Shown one piece after another: positions 43,858-53,806 of a DNA stretch of 64,000 nt. The notes below the pieces were generated by a model that saw only the letters and a list, made by a program, of their open reading frames with translations, searched no databases and had not been told where the DNA came from. Each line of letters begins with the position of its first letter. The first letter of the stretch is position 1. Source of the DNA: Streptomyces taklimakanensis (lineage in GTDB: Bacteria; Actinomycetota; Actinomycetes; Streptomycetales; Streptomycetaceae); the NCBI RefSeq assembly GCF_009709575.1, contig NZ_WIXO01000001.1, positions 930,001-994,000 on the forward strand, written 5' to 3'. The translations under genes and the position numbers were made by a program.

Positions 43858-44316
43858 TCAGGCGCGGCGCAGCCGGCGGCCGACCTCGCCGAGCGCCTCG
43901 GCGAGCACGGCGAGCTGGTCGCGGTCGAGGACGTCGACGAGCGTCTCGCGCACCGCCGCCACGTGACCGGGCGCGGCGGCGCGCAGCAGCGCGCGGCCCT
44001 CCTCGGTGAGGGCGGCGAAGACACCGCGGACGTCGGTGGGACACGCCCGGCGCCGCACCAGTCCGCGCCGCTCCAACTGGCCGACCTGGTAGGTGAGGCC
44101 GCTCTTGGAGGTGATCAGCCGGTCGGCCAGCTCGGTCATGCGGAGCTCGCCGCCCGGGACGGAGGAGAGGTGGACCAGGATTTCGTACTGCGGGTGGGAC
44201 AGGCCCGCGTCGTCCTTGAGCTGCTGTTCCAGCCGCCGGGCGACGCGGTGGCCGGCCTCCAGGAAGCCCTGCCAGGCCGCCATCTCCAGCTCGTCCAGCC
44301 ATCGGGGCTCGTTCAT
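43858..44316 (-). CDS. MarR-family regulator of the DoxX gene
   Basis: A 152-residue winged-helix repressor: LSHPQYEILVHLSSVPGGELRMTELADRLITSKSGLTYQVGQLERRGLV and RRACPTDVRGVFAALTEEG. It lies divergent from the DoxX gene. The 95-bp space between the genes holds two copies of a TTCAAATTCGAA motif in opposite orientation, so it probably represses both genes. Confidence 0.9.
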   Translation of the reverse strand: MNEPRWLDELEMAAWQGFLEAGHRVARRLEQQLKDDAGLSHPQYEILVHLSSVPGGELRMTELADRLITSKSGLTYQVGQLERRGLVRRRACPTDVRGVFAALTEEGRALLRAAAPGHVAAVRETLVDVLDRDQLAVLAEALGEVGRRLRRA

Positions 44317-44335
44317 GGCTCCATCCTACGCGGTT

Positions 44336-44349
44336 GTTCAAATTCGAAC
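44336..44349. promoter_or_regulatory. MarR operator candidate, site 1
   Basis: GTTCAAATTCGAAC, in the leader of the MarR gene. It matches site 2 in 13 of 14 bases when that is read on the other strand. Confidence 0.7.
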
Positions 44350-44376
44350 CGAGTTGTACGCTCACCACGACCGAGT

Positions 44377-44391
44377 AGTTCGAATTTGAAT
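44377..44391. promoter_or_regulatory. MarR operator candidate, site 2
   Basis: AGTTCGAATTTGAAT, on the -10 of the DoxX gene (TTGTAC at 44354-44359, TAGTTC at 44376-44381). The sites are 42 bp centre to centre, four helical turns. Confidence 0.7.
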
Positions 44392-44411
44392 CACCTGGAC
44401 CAGGAGGCCCC

Positions 44412-44966
44412 ATGACCGCCCCCGCCGGCACGCTCCCCCACACCGACACCGCCGCCGGCCCCGACGGCATCCCGCCGTCCCCGCCCGCCCACGACGCCGG
44501 GCTCCTGGTGCTGCGGCTGGCCCTCGGCCTGACGATGGCCGTGCACGGCACGCAGAAGCTCTTCGGCTGGTTCGACGGCGGAGGCATCGAGGGGACCGGG
44601 ATGTTCTTCGCCTCGCTGGGCTACCCCTCCCCGGAGGCGTTCGCCCTGGTGGCGGCCCTCACCGAGACCCTGGGCGGCCTCGGGCTCGCGCTCGGGCTGC
44701 TCACCCCGCTGGCCGGGGCGGCGGTACTGGGAACGATGGTCAACGCGGTGGCGGTGAAGTGGGGCGGCGGCTTCTTCTCGCCCCAGGGAGTGGAGTACGA
44801 ACTCCTCCTCGCCGCCGGCGCCGCCGCGCTCGCCCTCTCCGGCCCGGGGCGCTGGGCCGTCGACCGCGCCCTGCCCGTGCTGCGCTCCCACCGGCTCTCC
44901 CACGGAGCCGCCGCCGTGGCGCTCGGCCTCGTGGTGGCCGGCGCGACCCTGCTGCTCCGCTCCTGA
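44412..44966 (+). CDS. DoxX-family membrane protein
   Basis: A 184-residue protein. After a 30-residue polar lead come four membrane helices, with the DoxX motif LRLALGLTMAVHGTQKLFGWF and GGLGLALGLLTPLAGAAVLGTM. DoxX proteins act in thiol redox balance and quinone-linked oxidoreductase complexes, often under MarR-type redox repressors, which fits the divergent neighbour. Confidence 0.9.
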   Translation: MTAPAGTLPHTDTAAGPDGIPPSPPAHDAGLLVLRLALGLTMAVHGTQKLFGWFDGGGIEGTGMFFASLGYPSPEAFALVAALTETLGGLGLALGLLTPLAGAAVLGTMVNAVAVKWGGGFFSPQGVEYELLLAAGAAALALSGPGRWAVDRALPVLRSHRLSHGAAAVALGLVVAGATLLLRS

Positions 44967-45032
44967 CCCCGTACCGCCGCCGGGATCCCGCGCCGGCCGA
45001 GTGGCCCGTGCTCCGTCCGCCCCCGCGCCCCG

Positions 45033-45563
45033 TCAGTCCCGGGCCGTCGATCCCAGGAACACGGCCCGGGAGGGCGCGGCCGGGTCGTGGGCGACGGAGT
45101 CCCCGGGCCGGTGCCAGTGCAGCACGAAGCGCTCACCGGCCCGGTAGGCGTCCAGCCCCGCCCGGCAGTACGCCACCATGTCGTCCGGTGGCGCCTCCAG
45201 CGGGTACCAGCCCAGCTCCGAGCACTTGTGGGGCTCGGCGTTGACCGGCTCGCGCCCCTCCCCCGACCACGCCTCGAAGAACCACCCCGTCCGGGGTTCG
45301 CCCGTCGGAGAGCGGTGCTGCATCACCAGAGCGACCCTCAACTCCTCCGGCTCCAGCCGCAGCCCGATCTCCTCCTCCGTCTCCCGCAGCATCGCCTCCC
45401 GCACGTCCTCGCCGTCCTCGACGTGCCCGGACGGAGCGTGCAACAGCCCGTCGGCGTAGCCGGTGTTCGCCCGGCGTGCGAGCAGCACCTCGTCGCCGCG
45501 CCGCAGGATGAGGTGGACGTCGACGACCTCGCTGTGCCGTCCGTCCTTCCGGAACATTCCCAT
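45033..45563 (-). CDS. Nudix hydrolase
   Basis: A 176-residue pyrophosphohydrolase with a complete Nudix box, G-x5-E-x7-REVxEE-like (GHVEDGEDVREAMLRETEEEIG). N-terminal VDVHLILRRGDEVLLARRANTG. The substrate is unknown; a nucleotide diphosphate derivative is usual. Confidence 0.9.
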   Translation of the reverse strand: MGMFRKDGRHSEVVDVHLILRRGDEVLLARRANTGYADGLLHAPSGHVEDGEDVREAMLRETEEEIGLRLEPEELRVALVMQHRSPTGEPRTGWFFEAWSGEGREPVNAEPHKCSELGWYPLEAPPDDMVAYCRAGLDAYRAGERFVLHWHRPGDSVAHDPAAPSRAVFLGSTARD

Positions 45564-45702
45564 GACGGAGGATCATCGCACCGACCACTGCGCCGTGTTG
45601 GGACCTCAAGGGGGCTGTCGGAGGGCGACGGCCGGAACCTCGCCGGGCCGTGGCCGAGGCCGTGGAAGAAGGGGACGCGCCCCGGAGGGAGCCCGACGGA
45701 GC

Positions 45703-45744
45703 GCCGCGGGGGCGAGGACGGAACTCCGCCCTCGCCCCCGCGGC
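45703..45744 (-). terminator. Terminator of the acyl-CoA dehydrogenase pair
   Basis: A perfect 15-bp stem GCCGCGGGGGCGAGG/CCTCGCCCCCGCGGC with a 12-base loop. Confidence 0.7.
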
Positions 45745-45770
45745 CTCCGAGGCCCCGGGCCCGGCTCCGC

Positions 45771-46913
45771 TCAGGCCGTCGGCGCCGGCTCCGGCAGGTC
45801 CACCAGCCCGGCGAGCGCGGTGCGGTGGCGGTCCGGGGTGCCCAGCGCGATCTGGTCGGCCTTGGCGCGCTTGAGGTACAGGTGCGCCGGGTGCTCCCAG
45901 GTCATCCCGATGCCGCCGTGCAGTTGGACGCACTCCTCGGCCGCCCGCACCGCCAGGTCCCCGCAGTGGGAGGCGGCCACCGCGACGGCCACCGGGGCGT
46001 CCGGGTCGCCGTCGGCGAGGGTTCCGGCCGCGTACCGGGCGGCGGCCCGCGCCCCCACCACGTCCAGCCAGAGGTCGGCCAGCCGGTGCTTGAGCGCCTG
46101 GAAGGAACCGAGCGTCCGCCCGAACTGGCGCCGCTCCCGCAGGTACGCGACCGTGCTCTCCAGACACCACTCGGCGAGGCCGAGCTGTTCGGAGGCGAGC
46201 AGTCCGGCGCCGGTGAGCACGGCGCGCTCCAGCGCCGCCGGAGCCCGGTCGGGCCCGGCCAGGCGTCGGGCGGCGGTGCCGGTGAGGGCGATGTCGAACA
46301 GCGGTCGGGTGAGGTCGAGCGAGGTGCGCGGAGCGACGGTCAGGGCCGCGGCGCTGATCTCGACGGCGTAGAGCCCCGGCCCGTCCCGGCCCTCCGCGGG
46401 GACCAGCAGCACGTCGGCGGTCCCCACGTCCGCGACGGAGGTGACCGTGCCGGTCAGCGTGCCCGCGCTGTCGGCCCGCACGGCGGCCGGGAACCCGGCG
46501 CCGCGGGGCGTGCCGGGCGCCGTGGACAGGGGCACCGCCAGGGTGGCGGTGCGCTCGCCGGAGGCGAGGGCGGCCAGCAGTTCGTCCGCCCCCTCGTCGC
46601 CGGACAGGGCGAGCAGGGCGGTGCCGGCCAGCACGGAACTGCCCAGGTAGGGGGTGGGCGCGGCGGCGCGGCCCAGTTCCTCCAGCACCACGGCGACCTC
46701 GCGCACCGAGGCCCCCGCTCCCCCCGTCTCCTCCGGCACCGCCAGGGAGGCGGCGCCCAGGTCCCGGGCCAGGGTCCGCCACAGCTTCCGGTCGTACGGC
46801 TCGGCCGTCTCGCAGCGGGCCAGGACGGCCTGGTGCGGACTGCGGTCGGCCAGCAGCGCGCGGACGCTGGAGCGCAGCTCCTCCTCGATCTCCGAGTACA
46901 GCAGGTCGGTCAT
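45771..46913 (-). CDS. Acyl-CoA dehydrogenase subunit, second of a pair
   Basis: A 380-residue acyl-CoA dehydrogenase-fold protein. The N-terminal helical domain and C-terminal half (YLRERRQFGRTLGSFQALKHRLADL, QLHGGIGMTWEHPAHLYLKRAK) are present, but the central FAD motif is weak and there is no YEGT catalytic Glu. Its start overlaps the stop of the next gene (ATGA). Such pairs form heterotetramers in mycobacteria and related actinobacteria (FadE26-27 type), where one subunit lacks key residues. Confidence 0.85.
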   Translation of the reverse strand: MTDLLYSEIEEELRSSVRALLADRSPHQAVLARCETAEPYDRKLWRTLARDLGAASLAVPEETGGAGASVREVAVVLEELGRAAAPTPYLGSSVLAGTALLALSGDEGADELLAALASGERTATLAVPLSTAPGTPRGAGFPAAVRADSAGTLTGTVTSVADVGTADVLLVPAEGRDGPGLYAVEISAAALTVAPRTSLDLTRPLFDIALTGTAARRLAGPDRAPAALERAVLTGAGLLASEQLGLAEWCLESTVAYLRERRQFGRTLGSFQALKHRLADLWLDVVGARAAARYAAGTLADGDPDAPVAVAVAASHCGDLAVRAAEECVQLHGGIGMTWEHPAHLYLKRAKADQIALGTPDRHRTALAGLVDLPEPAPTA

Positions 46914-48112
46914 CGGGCGAGCTCCTTCCAGGGGACGTCCTTGTCGGTGCGGGCCTCGGCGGGCAGTCCCAGGACCCGCTCGGCGATGATGTTGCGCAGG
47001 ATCTCCGAGGTGCCGCCCTCGATGGAGTTGCCCTTGGCACGCAGGTAGCGGTAGCCCGCCTCCCGGCCGGTGAAGTCCACGGTCTCCGGGCGGCGCATGC
47101 TCCAGTCGTCGTAGGACAGGCCCTCCTCGCCCAGCAGCTCGACCTCCAGCCCGCTGAGCTCCTGCGCCAGTCGGGCGAAGGCGAGCTTCGTGCCCGCGCC
47201 CTCGGGGCCGGGGTGACCGGCGGTGAGCTGCTGGCGCAGCCGCTCGCCGGTGAGCCGGGCGACCTCGGCGCCCACCCAGCCGGACAGCAGCCGCCGGTGG
47301 AGTCCGTGGGTGCGCAGTTCGGGGCGCTCGCGCCAGGTGGTCGCGACCTTGCCGACCATGCCGGCCTCGCGCGGCGCGCGCTGTCCGCCGATGGCGACGC
47401 GCTCGTTGTTGAGGGTGGTCTGGGCGATCTTCCAGCCCTCCCCCACTCCGCCCAGGCGGTGGGCGTCGGGGACGCGGACGCCGGTGAGGAAGACCTCGTT
47501 GAACTCCGCCTCGCCGGTGATCTGGCGCAGCGGCCGCACCTCGACCCCGGGGTCGGTCATGTCGCAGACGAAGTAGGTGATGCCGCGGTGCTTGGGGAGG
47601 TCGGGGTCGGTGCGGGCGATCAGGATGGCCCAACGGGCGTTGTGGGCGCTGGAGGTCCACACCTTCTGGCCGTCGACCACCCAGGTGTCGCCGTCGCGCA
47701 CCGCGCGGGTGGCGAGCGCGGCCAGGTCGGAACCGGCGCCGGGCTCGCTGAAGAGCTGGCACCACACCTCCTCGCCGGTCCACAGGGGGCGCAGGAAGCG
47801 CTCCTTCTGCTCCTCGGTGCCGTATCGCAGGATCGTGGGCGCGGCCATGCCCAGGCCGATGCCGTTGCGCCCGGGGTCGTTGTCGGGGGCGCCGGCCGCG
47901 GCCAGCTCGGTGTCGACGACGGCCTGGAGGGCGCGCGGGGCGCCGAGTCCGCCGTGGCCGTGGGGGAAGTGCACCCAGGCGAGCCCGGCGTCGTAGCGGG
48001 CGCGCAGGAAGTCGAGCCGGTCGGTGCCGGTCGGGTCGTGCGCGTCGAGCAGCGCGCGGGTGCGGCGGCGCAGCTCGTCCGGATCGGTCACGGGAGCGTT
48101 CTCAGGGGGCAC
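46910..48112 (-). CDS. Acyl-CoA dehydrogenase subunit, first of a pair
   Basis: A 400-residue protein: FSEPGAGSDLAALATRAVRDG (FAD motif), GQKVWTSSAHNARWAILIART, NSIEGGTSEILRNIIAERVLGLP. GTG 48112 is chosen since GGAG lies 5 bases upstream; the frame stays open further, but that part is operator and promoter DNA. Its TGA overlaps the next start. Two operator classes sit in its promoter (48132-48150, 48161-48173). Confidence 0.88.
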   Translation of the reverse strand: MPPENAPVTDPDELRRRTRALLDAHDPTGTDRLDFLRARYDAGLAWVHFPHGHGGLGAPRALQAVVDTELAAAGAPDNDPGRNGIGLGMAAPTILRYGTEEQKERFLRPLWTGEEVWCQLFSEPGAGSDLAALATRAVRDGDTWVVDGQKVWTSSAHNARWAILIARTDPDLPKHRGITYFVCDMTDPGVEVRPLRQITGEAEFNEVFLTGVRVPDAHRLGGVGEGWKIAQTTLNNERVAIGGQRAPREAGMVGKVATTWRERPELRTHGLHRRLLSGWVGAEVARLTGERLRQQLTAGHPGPEGAGTKLAFARLAQELSGLEVELLGEEGLSYDDWSMRRPETVDFTGREAGYRYLRAKGNSIEGGTSEILRNIIAERVLGLPAEARTDKDVPWKELAR

Positions 48113-48131
48113 GGGTTCTCCTTCGCGGGCC

Positions 48132-48179
48132 ACGACTAAGCGCTTGCTCATCCTCACGGCATACCGACCGGTACGTCAA
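48132..48179 (-). promoter_or_regulatory. Promoter with class 1 and class 2 operators
   Basis: On the minus strand: TTGACG (48179-48174), 18-bp spacer, GAGGAT (48155-48150). The spacer holds the class 1 palindrome TACCG-AC-CGGTA (48162-48173). From the -10 into the transcribed region lies the class 2 19-mer TGAGCAAGCGCTTAGTCGT (48150-48132), identical to that of the MaoC gene. Both regulators could therefore act on one promoter. Confidence 0.6.
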
Positions 48180-48331
48180 CGGTCCGGCGGCGCCGGCCCC
48201 CGAACGCGCCTCCGGGCGGACCCCGGAGACCGGTGATTTCACCGATGCGGAGTTCACCCTTCCGACTCCACGATGGCGCCTGTTCGACCCCCCACAAGGC
48301 ACCGACCCCCTACACACGGGAGGACACCCTC

Positions 48332-49288
48332 ATGGAGCCGCAGCAGCACGACGCCGCCTCGGCCGCGGGCCGGCGCGCCCGCCCGCGCCGCGCGACGAAG
48401 CTGGCCCTGTCCCTGGCCCTGGCCCTCGGCACCGCGGGCGCGGCCCTGCCCACCGCCCAGGCCGCGCAGGACGCCCAGGCCGCCCCCACCGCCGTCCGGG
48501 CCGCGGCGGACAACCCCTACGAGCGCGGCCCGGACCCGACCGAGCGCAGCATCGAGGCCGTCCGCGGCCCCTACGCGGTCTCGGAGACCAGGGTCTCCTC
48601 CCTGGTGGTCTCCGGTTTCGGCGGCGGGACGATCTACTACCCGACCACCACCGGCGACGGCACCTTCGGCGCCGTGGCGATCGCCCCCGGCTTCACCGCC
48701 GACCAGTCCAGCATGTCCTGGTACGGCCCCCGCCTGGCCTCGCAGGGCTTCGTGGTCTTCACCATCGACACCAACACCCGGATGGACCAGCCCGCCAGCC
48801 GCGGCGACCAACTGCTGGCCGCGCTGGACTACCTCACCCAGCGCAGCTCGGTCCGCGGTCGGATCGACAGCGACAGACTGGCGGTCATGGGCCACTCCAT
48901 GGGCGGCGGCGGCAGCCTGGAGGCCGCCAAGGACCGGCCCTCGCTGAAGGCGGCGATCCCGCTCACCCCCTGGAACCTGGACAAGACCTGGCGCGAGATC
49001 ACCGTGCCGACGTTCATCATCGGCGCCGAGTCGGACAGCGTCGCCTCGGTGCGCTCCCACGCCGAGCCGTTCTACGAGAGCCTGCCCTCCTCCACGGACC
49101 GGGCGTACATGGAGCTGAACAACGCGACGCACTTCGCGCCGAACACCCCCGACACCGAGATCGCGAAGTACAGCATCTCCTGGTTGAAGCGCTTCGTGGA
49201 CGACGACACCCGCTACGAGCAGTTCCTGTGCCCGCTGCCGCGGCCGAGCCTCCAGATCGAGGAGTTCCGCGGCAACTGCCCGCACTGA
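48332..49288 (+). CDS. Secreted polyester-hydrolase-like (cutinase/PETase-type) alpha/beta hydrolase
   Basis: A 318-residue exported enzyme. Signal peptide about 1-45 (basic start, [15 protein letters not shown], cut near AQA). The mature part closely follows actinobacterial cutinases (Thermobifida type): [10 protein letters not shown], nucleophile Ser189 in GHSMGGG, Asp235 in [10 protein letters not shown], His267 in NATHFAPN, oxyanion residues Phe121 and Met190, Trp214 in TPWNLDKTW, and two C-terminal cysteines (300, 316) placed for the stabilising disulfide. GGGAGGACA lies before ATG 48332. It should cleave cutin or aliphatic polyesters and lipids. Activity on PET is possible but not shown. 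Confidence 0.9.
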   Translation: MEPQQHDAASAAGRRARPRRATKLALSLALALGTAGAALPTAQAAQDAQAAPTAVRAAADNPYERGPDPTERSIEAVRGPYAVSETRVSSLVVSGFGGGTIYYPTTTGDGTFGAVAIAPGFTADQSSMSWYGPRLASQGFVVFTIDTNTRMDQPASRGDQLLAALDYLTQRSSVRGRIDSDRLAVMGHSMGGGGSLEAAKDRPSLKAAIPLTPWNLDKTWREITVPTFIIGAESDSVASVRSHAEPFYESLPSSTDRAYMELNNATHFAPNTPDTEIAKYSISWLKRFVDDDTRYEQFLCPLPRPSLQIEEFRGNCPH

Positions 49289-49350
49289 CGGGCTCGCGCC
49301 GACGCGTCCGCGCCGGCGCGAACACGACTCCCGGACGGCTTCCCGGGAAA

Positions 49351-49379
49351 GGTGGCGGTCGCCTTCGGCGGCCGCCACC
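49351..49379 (+). terminator. Terminator after the hydrolase gene
   Basis: A 13-bp stem with one G-U pair around TTC, followed by the asd leader. CACGAGACG units repeat near 49500-49530. Confidence 0.65.
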
Positions 49380-49479
49380 GCCGTCGTCCGCCCATCGCGC
49401 GGCCGTGCCCGCCCGTGTTCGGACGGTGTGACGTACGCCAAAGGGATTGGCCCCCGCGTACCCGACAGTGGCAGGGTAG

Positions 49480-50571
<1,092 letters not shown>

Positions 50572-50654
50572 CCGTCTCGGGGCGGTCGGCGGGCTCGGCG
50601 GCGACCGCCGGCCGTCCGGCGCCGCCTCGTGCGCCCACCGCACCACCGCGCCAC

Positions 50655-50689
50655 GGCCCCGGCGCCGCTCCTTGGGCGGCGCCGGGGCC
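50655..50689. terminator. Bidirectional terminator, asd / protease
   Basis: A perfect 14-bp stem with a TCCTTGG loop between convergent genes. Confidence 0.7.
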
Positions 50690-50754
50690 GTCGGCGTTCC
50701 GTCCGGGGCCGCTCCCCCCCTCCCGGGCGGTTGTGGGCCCGGACGGTCGGGGCG

Positions 50755-51822
50755 TCAGCCGACCCGGGCCCCGTACTCCTCCAGCACCTCGGTCAGCGGC
50801 TGGAAGAAGGTCTCGCCGCCCGAGGAGCAGTCGCCCCGACCGCCGGAGGTCAGCCCGTGGCCGGTGTCACCGGAGAAGAGCGGGCCGCCGCTGTCGCCGG
50901 GCTCGGCGCAGACGGTCGTCTGGATCAGGCCGTCGACCCTGCCCTGCGGGTAGGTGACGGAGACGTCCAGCGCCACGACCTTCCCGTCGTGGACGCCCGT
51001 GGTGCTGCCGCTGCGCCGGACGGGCTGCCCGACGAGGGGGTCGGCGGCCCGGTTGACGTCCTGGGTGGCGCCGCCCCCGAGGTTCACCTCGCTCGGGTGG
51101 TCGACGGGACGGATGTAGCGCACCAGGGCGTGGTCGTCGCCGGGGAAGCTGCCGGCCACGGTGATGCCGACGTCCCGGCCGCGCCGGGTGGCGGACCAAC
51201 CGTCGAAGAGCCAGGCGCAGTGGCCCGCGGTCACGAAGTACGGCAGACCGTTGCGGGTGACGTTGAAGCCCAGCGAGCAGCGCGCCCCGTCGCCGCGCCA
51301 GATCGCGTCGCCACCCGCCAGCATCGGGGTGAACGTGCCCTCGGCCCGCCGCAGGACGGCCTTGTCGCCCAGCCGCTCGACCCGGTCGCGCAGCTCCTCC
51401 AGGGCGGTGCCCCGCACCGTCTCGTCCGCCGTGACCACGACCTTGTTGAGCCGGTGGTCGACGGCGCGCGCGGTGCCGGGGACGCTCTCGTCCGCCAGGT
51501 CCTTCTGGGCCGCGCTCAACTGGGTCAGGGAGTAGCGCACGAGACGGGGCTCGGCGCCGGCCTGCCGGACCTTCGCCGCCCCCTTCTCGCTGAGGACGTT
51601 GACCACCAGCGTGCGGCCCTCGGCGTCGTAGTAGGCGCCCGCCATGTCGTCCTTGAGGTCGCCGGAGAGGGTCGAGGCCAGTTCGGTGGCGGCCGTGGGG
51701 GTGAGGGGTCTGGGCGCGGCCGCGGTGTCCGCGTTCGCCGGGGCGAACGGGCCGGCGAGCAGCGCCACCACGCTCGCGCCCGCGACGACCACGCGCCGGG
51801 TGAATGTCCGTCGGTTTTTCAC
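50755..51822 (-). CDS. Streptogrisin-type S1 serine protease, pro-protein
   Basis: A 355-residue secreted protease. Signal peptide (about 1-32, RRVVVAGASVVALLAGPFAPANA), an alpha-lytic-type propeptide of about 130 residues, and a chymotrypsin-fold catalytic domain: His in FVTAGHCAW, Asp in GDDHALVRY, Ser in [22 protein letters not shown] lies before GTG 51822. It lies upstream of nothing on this strand, but has a second streptogrisin gene as neighbour (52065), likely by duplication. Confidence 0.9.
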   Translation of the reverse strand: MKNRRTFTRRVVVAGASVVALLAGPFAPANADTAAAPRPLTPTAATELASTLSGDLKDDMAGAYYDAEGRTLVVNVLSEKGAAKVRQAGAEPRLVRYSLTQLSAAQKDLADESVPGTARAVDHRLNKVVVTADETVRGTALEELRDRVERLGDKAVLRRAEGTFTPMLAGGDAIWRGDGARCSLGFNVTRNGLPYFVTAGHCAWLFDGWSATRRGRDVGITVAGSFPGDDHALVRYIRPVDHPSEVNLGGGATQDVNRAADPLVGQPVRRSGSTTGVHDGKVVALDVSVTYPQGRVDGLIQTTVCAEPGDSGGPLFSGDTGHGLTSGGRGDCSSGGETFFQPLTEVLEEYGARVG

Positions 51823-52014
51823 CTCTGTGCCTCCCGTGGGGGGAAGGGGCCGCCCGTTACGGGGCGGCTCCGGAAGAATGTCCGGCCACGTCATCCTTCC
51901 TCAGCGGACGGGATCACACACGTCGAGTGGTGGTTGCGTCACAGTGGGTGACGGTTCGGGTTGCGCCCGTTCACGCCCCCCGACAGGACGGCACGGGGCG
52001 CCGGAAGCACGGCG

Positions 52015-52050
52015 GAGCCCCCGTCCGGCATGGGGATCGGACGGGGGCTC
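52015..52050 (-). terminator. Terminator of the second streptogrisin gene
   Basis: A perfect 13-bp stem GAGCCCCCGTCCG/CGGACGGGGGCTC. Confidence 0.7.
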
Positions 52051-52064
52051 GACTGCCAGGAGGA

Positions 52065-52964
52065 TCAGTGGACGTTCACGCCGTAAGCGTTCAGCGCCTC
52101 GACGACCGGCTGGAAGAAGGTCGTGCCGCCGGTGCGGCAGTTGCCGGAGCCGCCGGAGGTCAGACCGAAGGCGGTGGAGCCGTAGTACAGCGGGCCGCCG
52201 CTGTCGCCGGGCTCGGCGCAGACGTTGGTCTGGATGAGGCCGTAGACGATGTCGCCGCCGCCGTAGTTGACGGTGGCGTTCAGGCCGGTGACCCGGCCGC
52301 TGTGGGTGCCGGTGGTGCTGCCGCGGCGGTAGACGGTCTGACCCACGGACGGGTTGGCCGCGCGGGTGATGTCCTGACCGCCGACGGTGCCCGGACGGCT
52401 GACCGAGCTGGTGTAGCGGACGATGCCGTAGTCGTTGCCCGGGAAGCTGGATCCGGCCGTCGTCCCGAGGGTGGTCGAGCCGTTGTGCCAGCTGGAGGTG
52501 CCGTTGGTGCAGTGACCGGCGGTGAGGAAGTAGTCGGTGCCGCTGCTGGAGCGGACGTTGAAGCCCAGCGAGCAGCGTCCGCTGCCGCTGTAGATGGCGT
52601 CGCCGCCGGAGATCAGCTTGTTGAACGTGCCCGGGGTGCGCTCGACGCGGATCGCGTCCGCGCCGGCCCCGGCGGTCTTCTTGATCTTGGCTATCTCGGC
52701 CTGGCTGACCGTGCTGTCCACCGTGACGACCAGGGTGTTGGTCTCCTGGTCGGTGTACCAGGCGGTGCCGGCCACGTCGGCGGTCTTCATGGCCTTGTCG
52801 GCCATGGCCACCTTGGCGACGGGGGAGGGGGCGGGGGCGGCGTTCGCCGAGACCGGCAGGGCCACGGCGGCCGCGGCGGCGACGGCGGAAGCCGCGGCGA
52901 CGAGACGGACACGGCCTCGTCTGGCCGAATCAGCGTGGGAAGCGGAGGTGCGCTTGATCCTCAC
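52065..52964 (-). CDS. Streptogrisin A/B-like serine protease, pro-protein
   Basis: A 299-residue secreted protease. Signal peptide ([21 protein letters not shown]), propeptide to about residue 114, then mature enzyme from [20 protein letters not shown]. Catalytic His in [10 protein letters not shown], Asp in GNDYGIVRY, Ser in [14 protein letters not shown]; Cys pairs as in SGPA/SGPB. AGGAGG lies before GTG 52964. It probably feeds extracellular protein breakdown during differentiation. Confidence 0.92.
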   Translation of the reverse strand: MRIKRTSASHADSARRGRVRLVAAASAVAAAAAVALPVSANAAPAPSPVAKVAMADKAMKTADVAGTAWYTDQETNTLVVTVDSTVSQAEIAKIKKTAGAGADAIRVERTPGTFNKLISGGDAIYSGSGRCSLGFNVRSSSGTDYFLTAGHCTNGTSSWHNGSTTLGTTAGSSFPGNDYGIVRYTSSVSRPGTVGGQDITRAANPSVGQTVYRRGSTTGTHSGRVTGLNATVNYGGGDIVYGLIQTNVCAEPGDSGGPLYYGSTAFGLTSGGSGNCRTGGTTFFQPVVEALNAYGVNVH

Positions 52965-53806
52965 TGGCTGTTCCTCCTGTGAAGGAAAATGGGGGGATAC
53001 CCGTGTAGTGGGGCACGGGCACGCGAGTGTCACGGAGCACGCTGTTCGACGCGTCCCTGACAAGCGCTGGAAGGGAGTATTCACACGTTCGATCTCCACG
53101 CGCAAGGGTGTGTCTCGGTCGAGTTCAACGCTGAGCGCACTCGACGACCCACATACCGGACATCCAGCGCGCCGGTCGCAGCACCCACGACCACAGCCGC
53201 ACCCGTCGCCGCACTCTCGCCCGGAACCGCCGGAACCGCCGGAATCACCCGAACTACCGGAGTCCTTCGAGCGGTTGCCGCGGCAGGGCAGCGGTCCGCA
53301 CAGTCCGAGCGACCCGGCGCAGACCGCCGGAACCGCCCGTCGGACGCGAAACCTGCGCCTCCGTCAGGGCCGGGACGACGAGCCCGCCGTGGTCGGCGGC
53401 CACCCGAACCGCCCGTGGTCACCGCACAGGTGGGCCGTCCGGACCGTGCGCGGTTCCTCCCCCGGGCGGCGCCGGCGAGGCCCGGGGATTCCGAACAAAC
53501 CACCCCCCAGTACCACGAACGCATGAGTGGCGGCCACGATACCGGGCACCTCACCCGTATGCCTTTGGTGACCACCCGTCCGGCGGGGCCGTCCGGTTCC
53601 GCCCGACGTCACCCCTCGGTTACGGTTCCGGACCCCGTGACGGCGTCGCGCCACACGCCGCTTGTGCACCAGAACCGTCACGAATCCCGCGCGGAACGGG
53701 TAACTGTTTGGCGCGTTGTCAGCATCATGGACAACCATAGGGGTGCGGGCCCCGAGGCGGAGGCGCTGCCAGACACGGTGGACCGTGCTTGTGAGAGGAG
53801 GCGTCC
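52965..53806. other. 840-bp gap without a convincing gene
   Basis: It contains the streptogrisin promoter, a CCGGAA-CCG type repetitive stretch (about 53216-53262) and, before sflA, GTTGTC-N9-GACAAC (53715-53735). Open frames exist on both strands but lack ribosome sites and recognisable protein pattern. Confidence 0.5.

Noticed and set aside
53081..53738. Minus-strand open frames between the streptogrisin gene and sflA
   Set aside because: No ribosome site, no domain pattern and composition like non-coding DNA.
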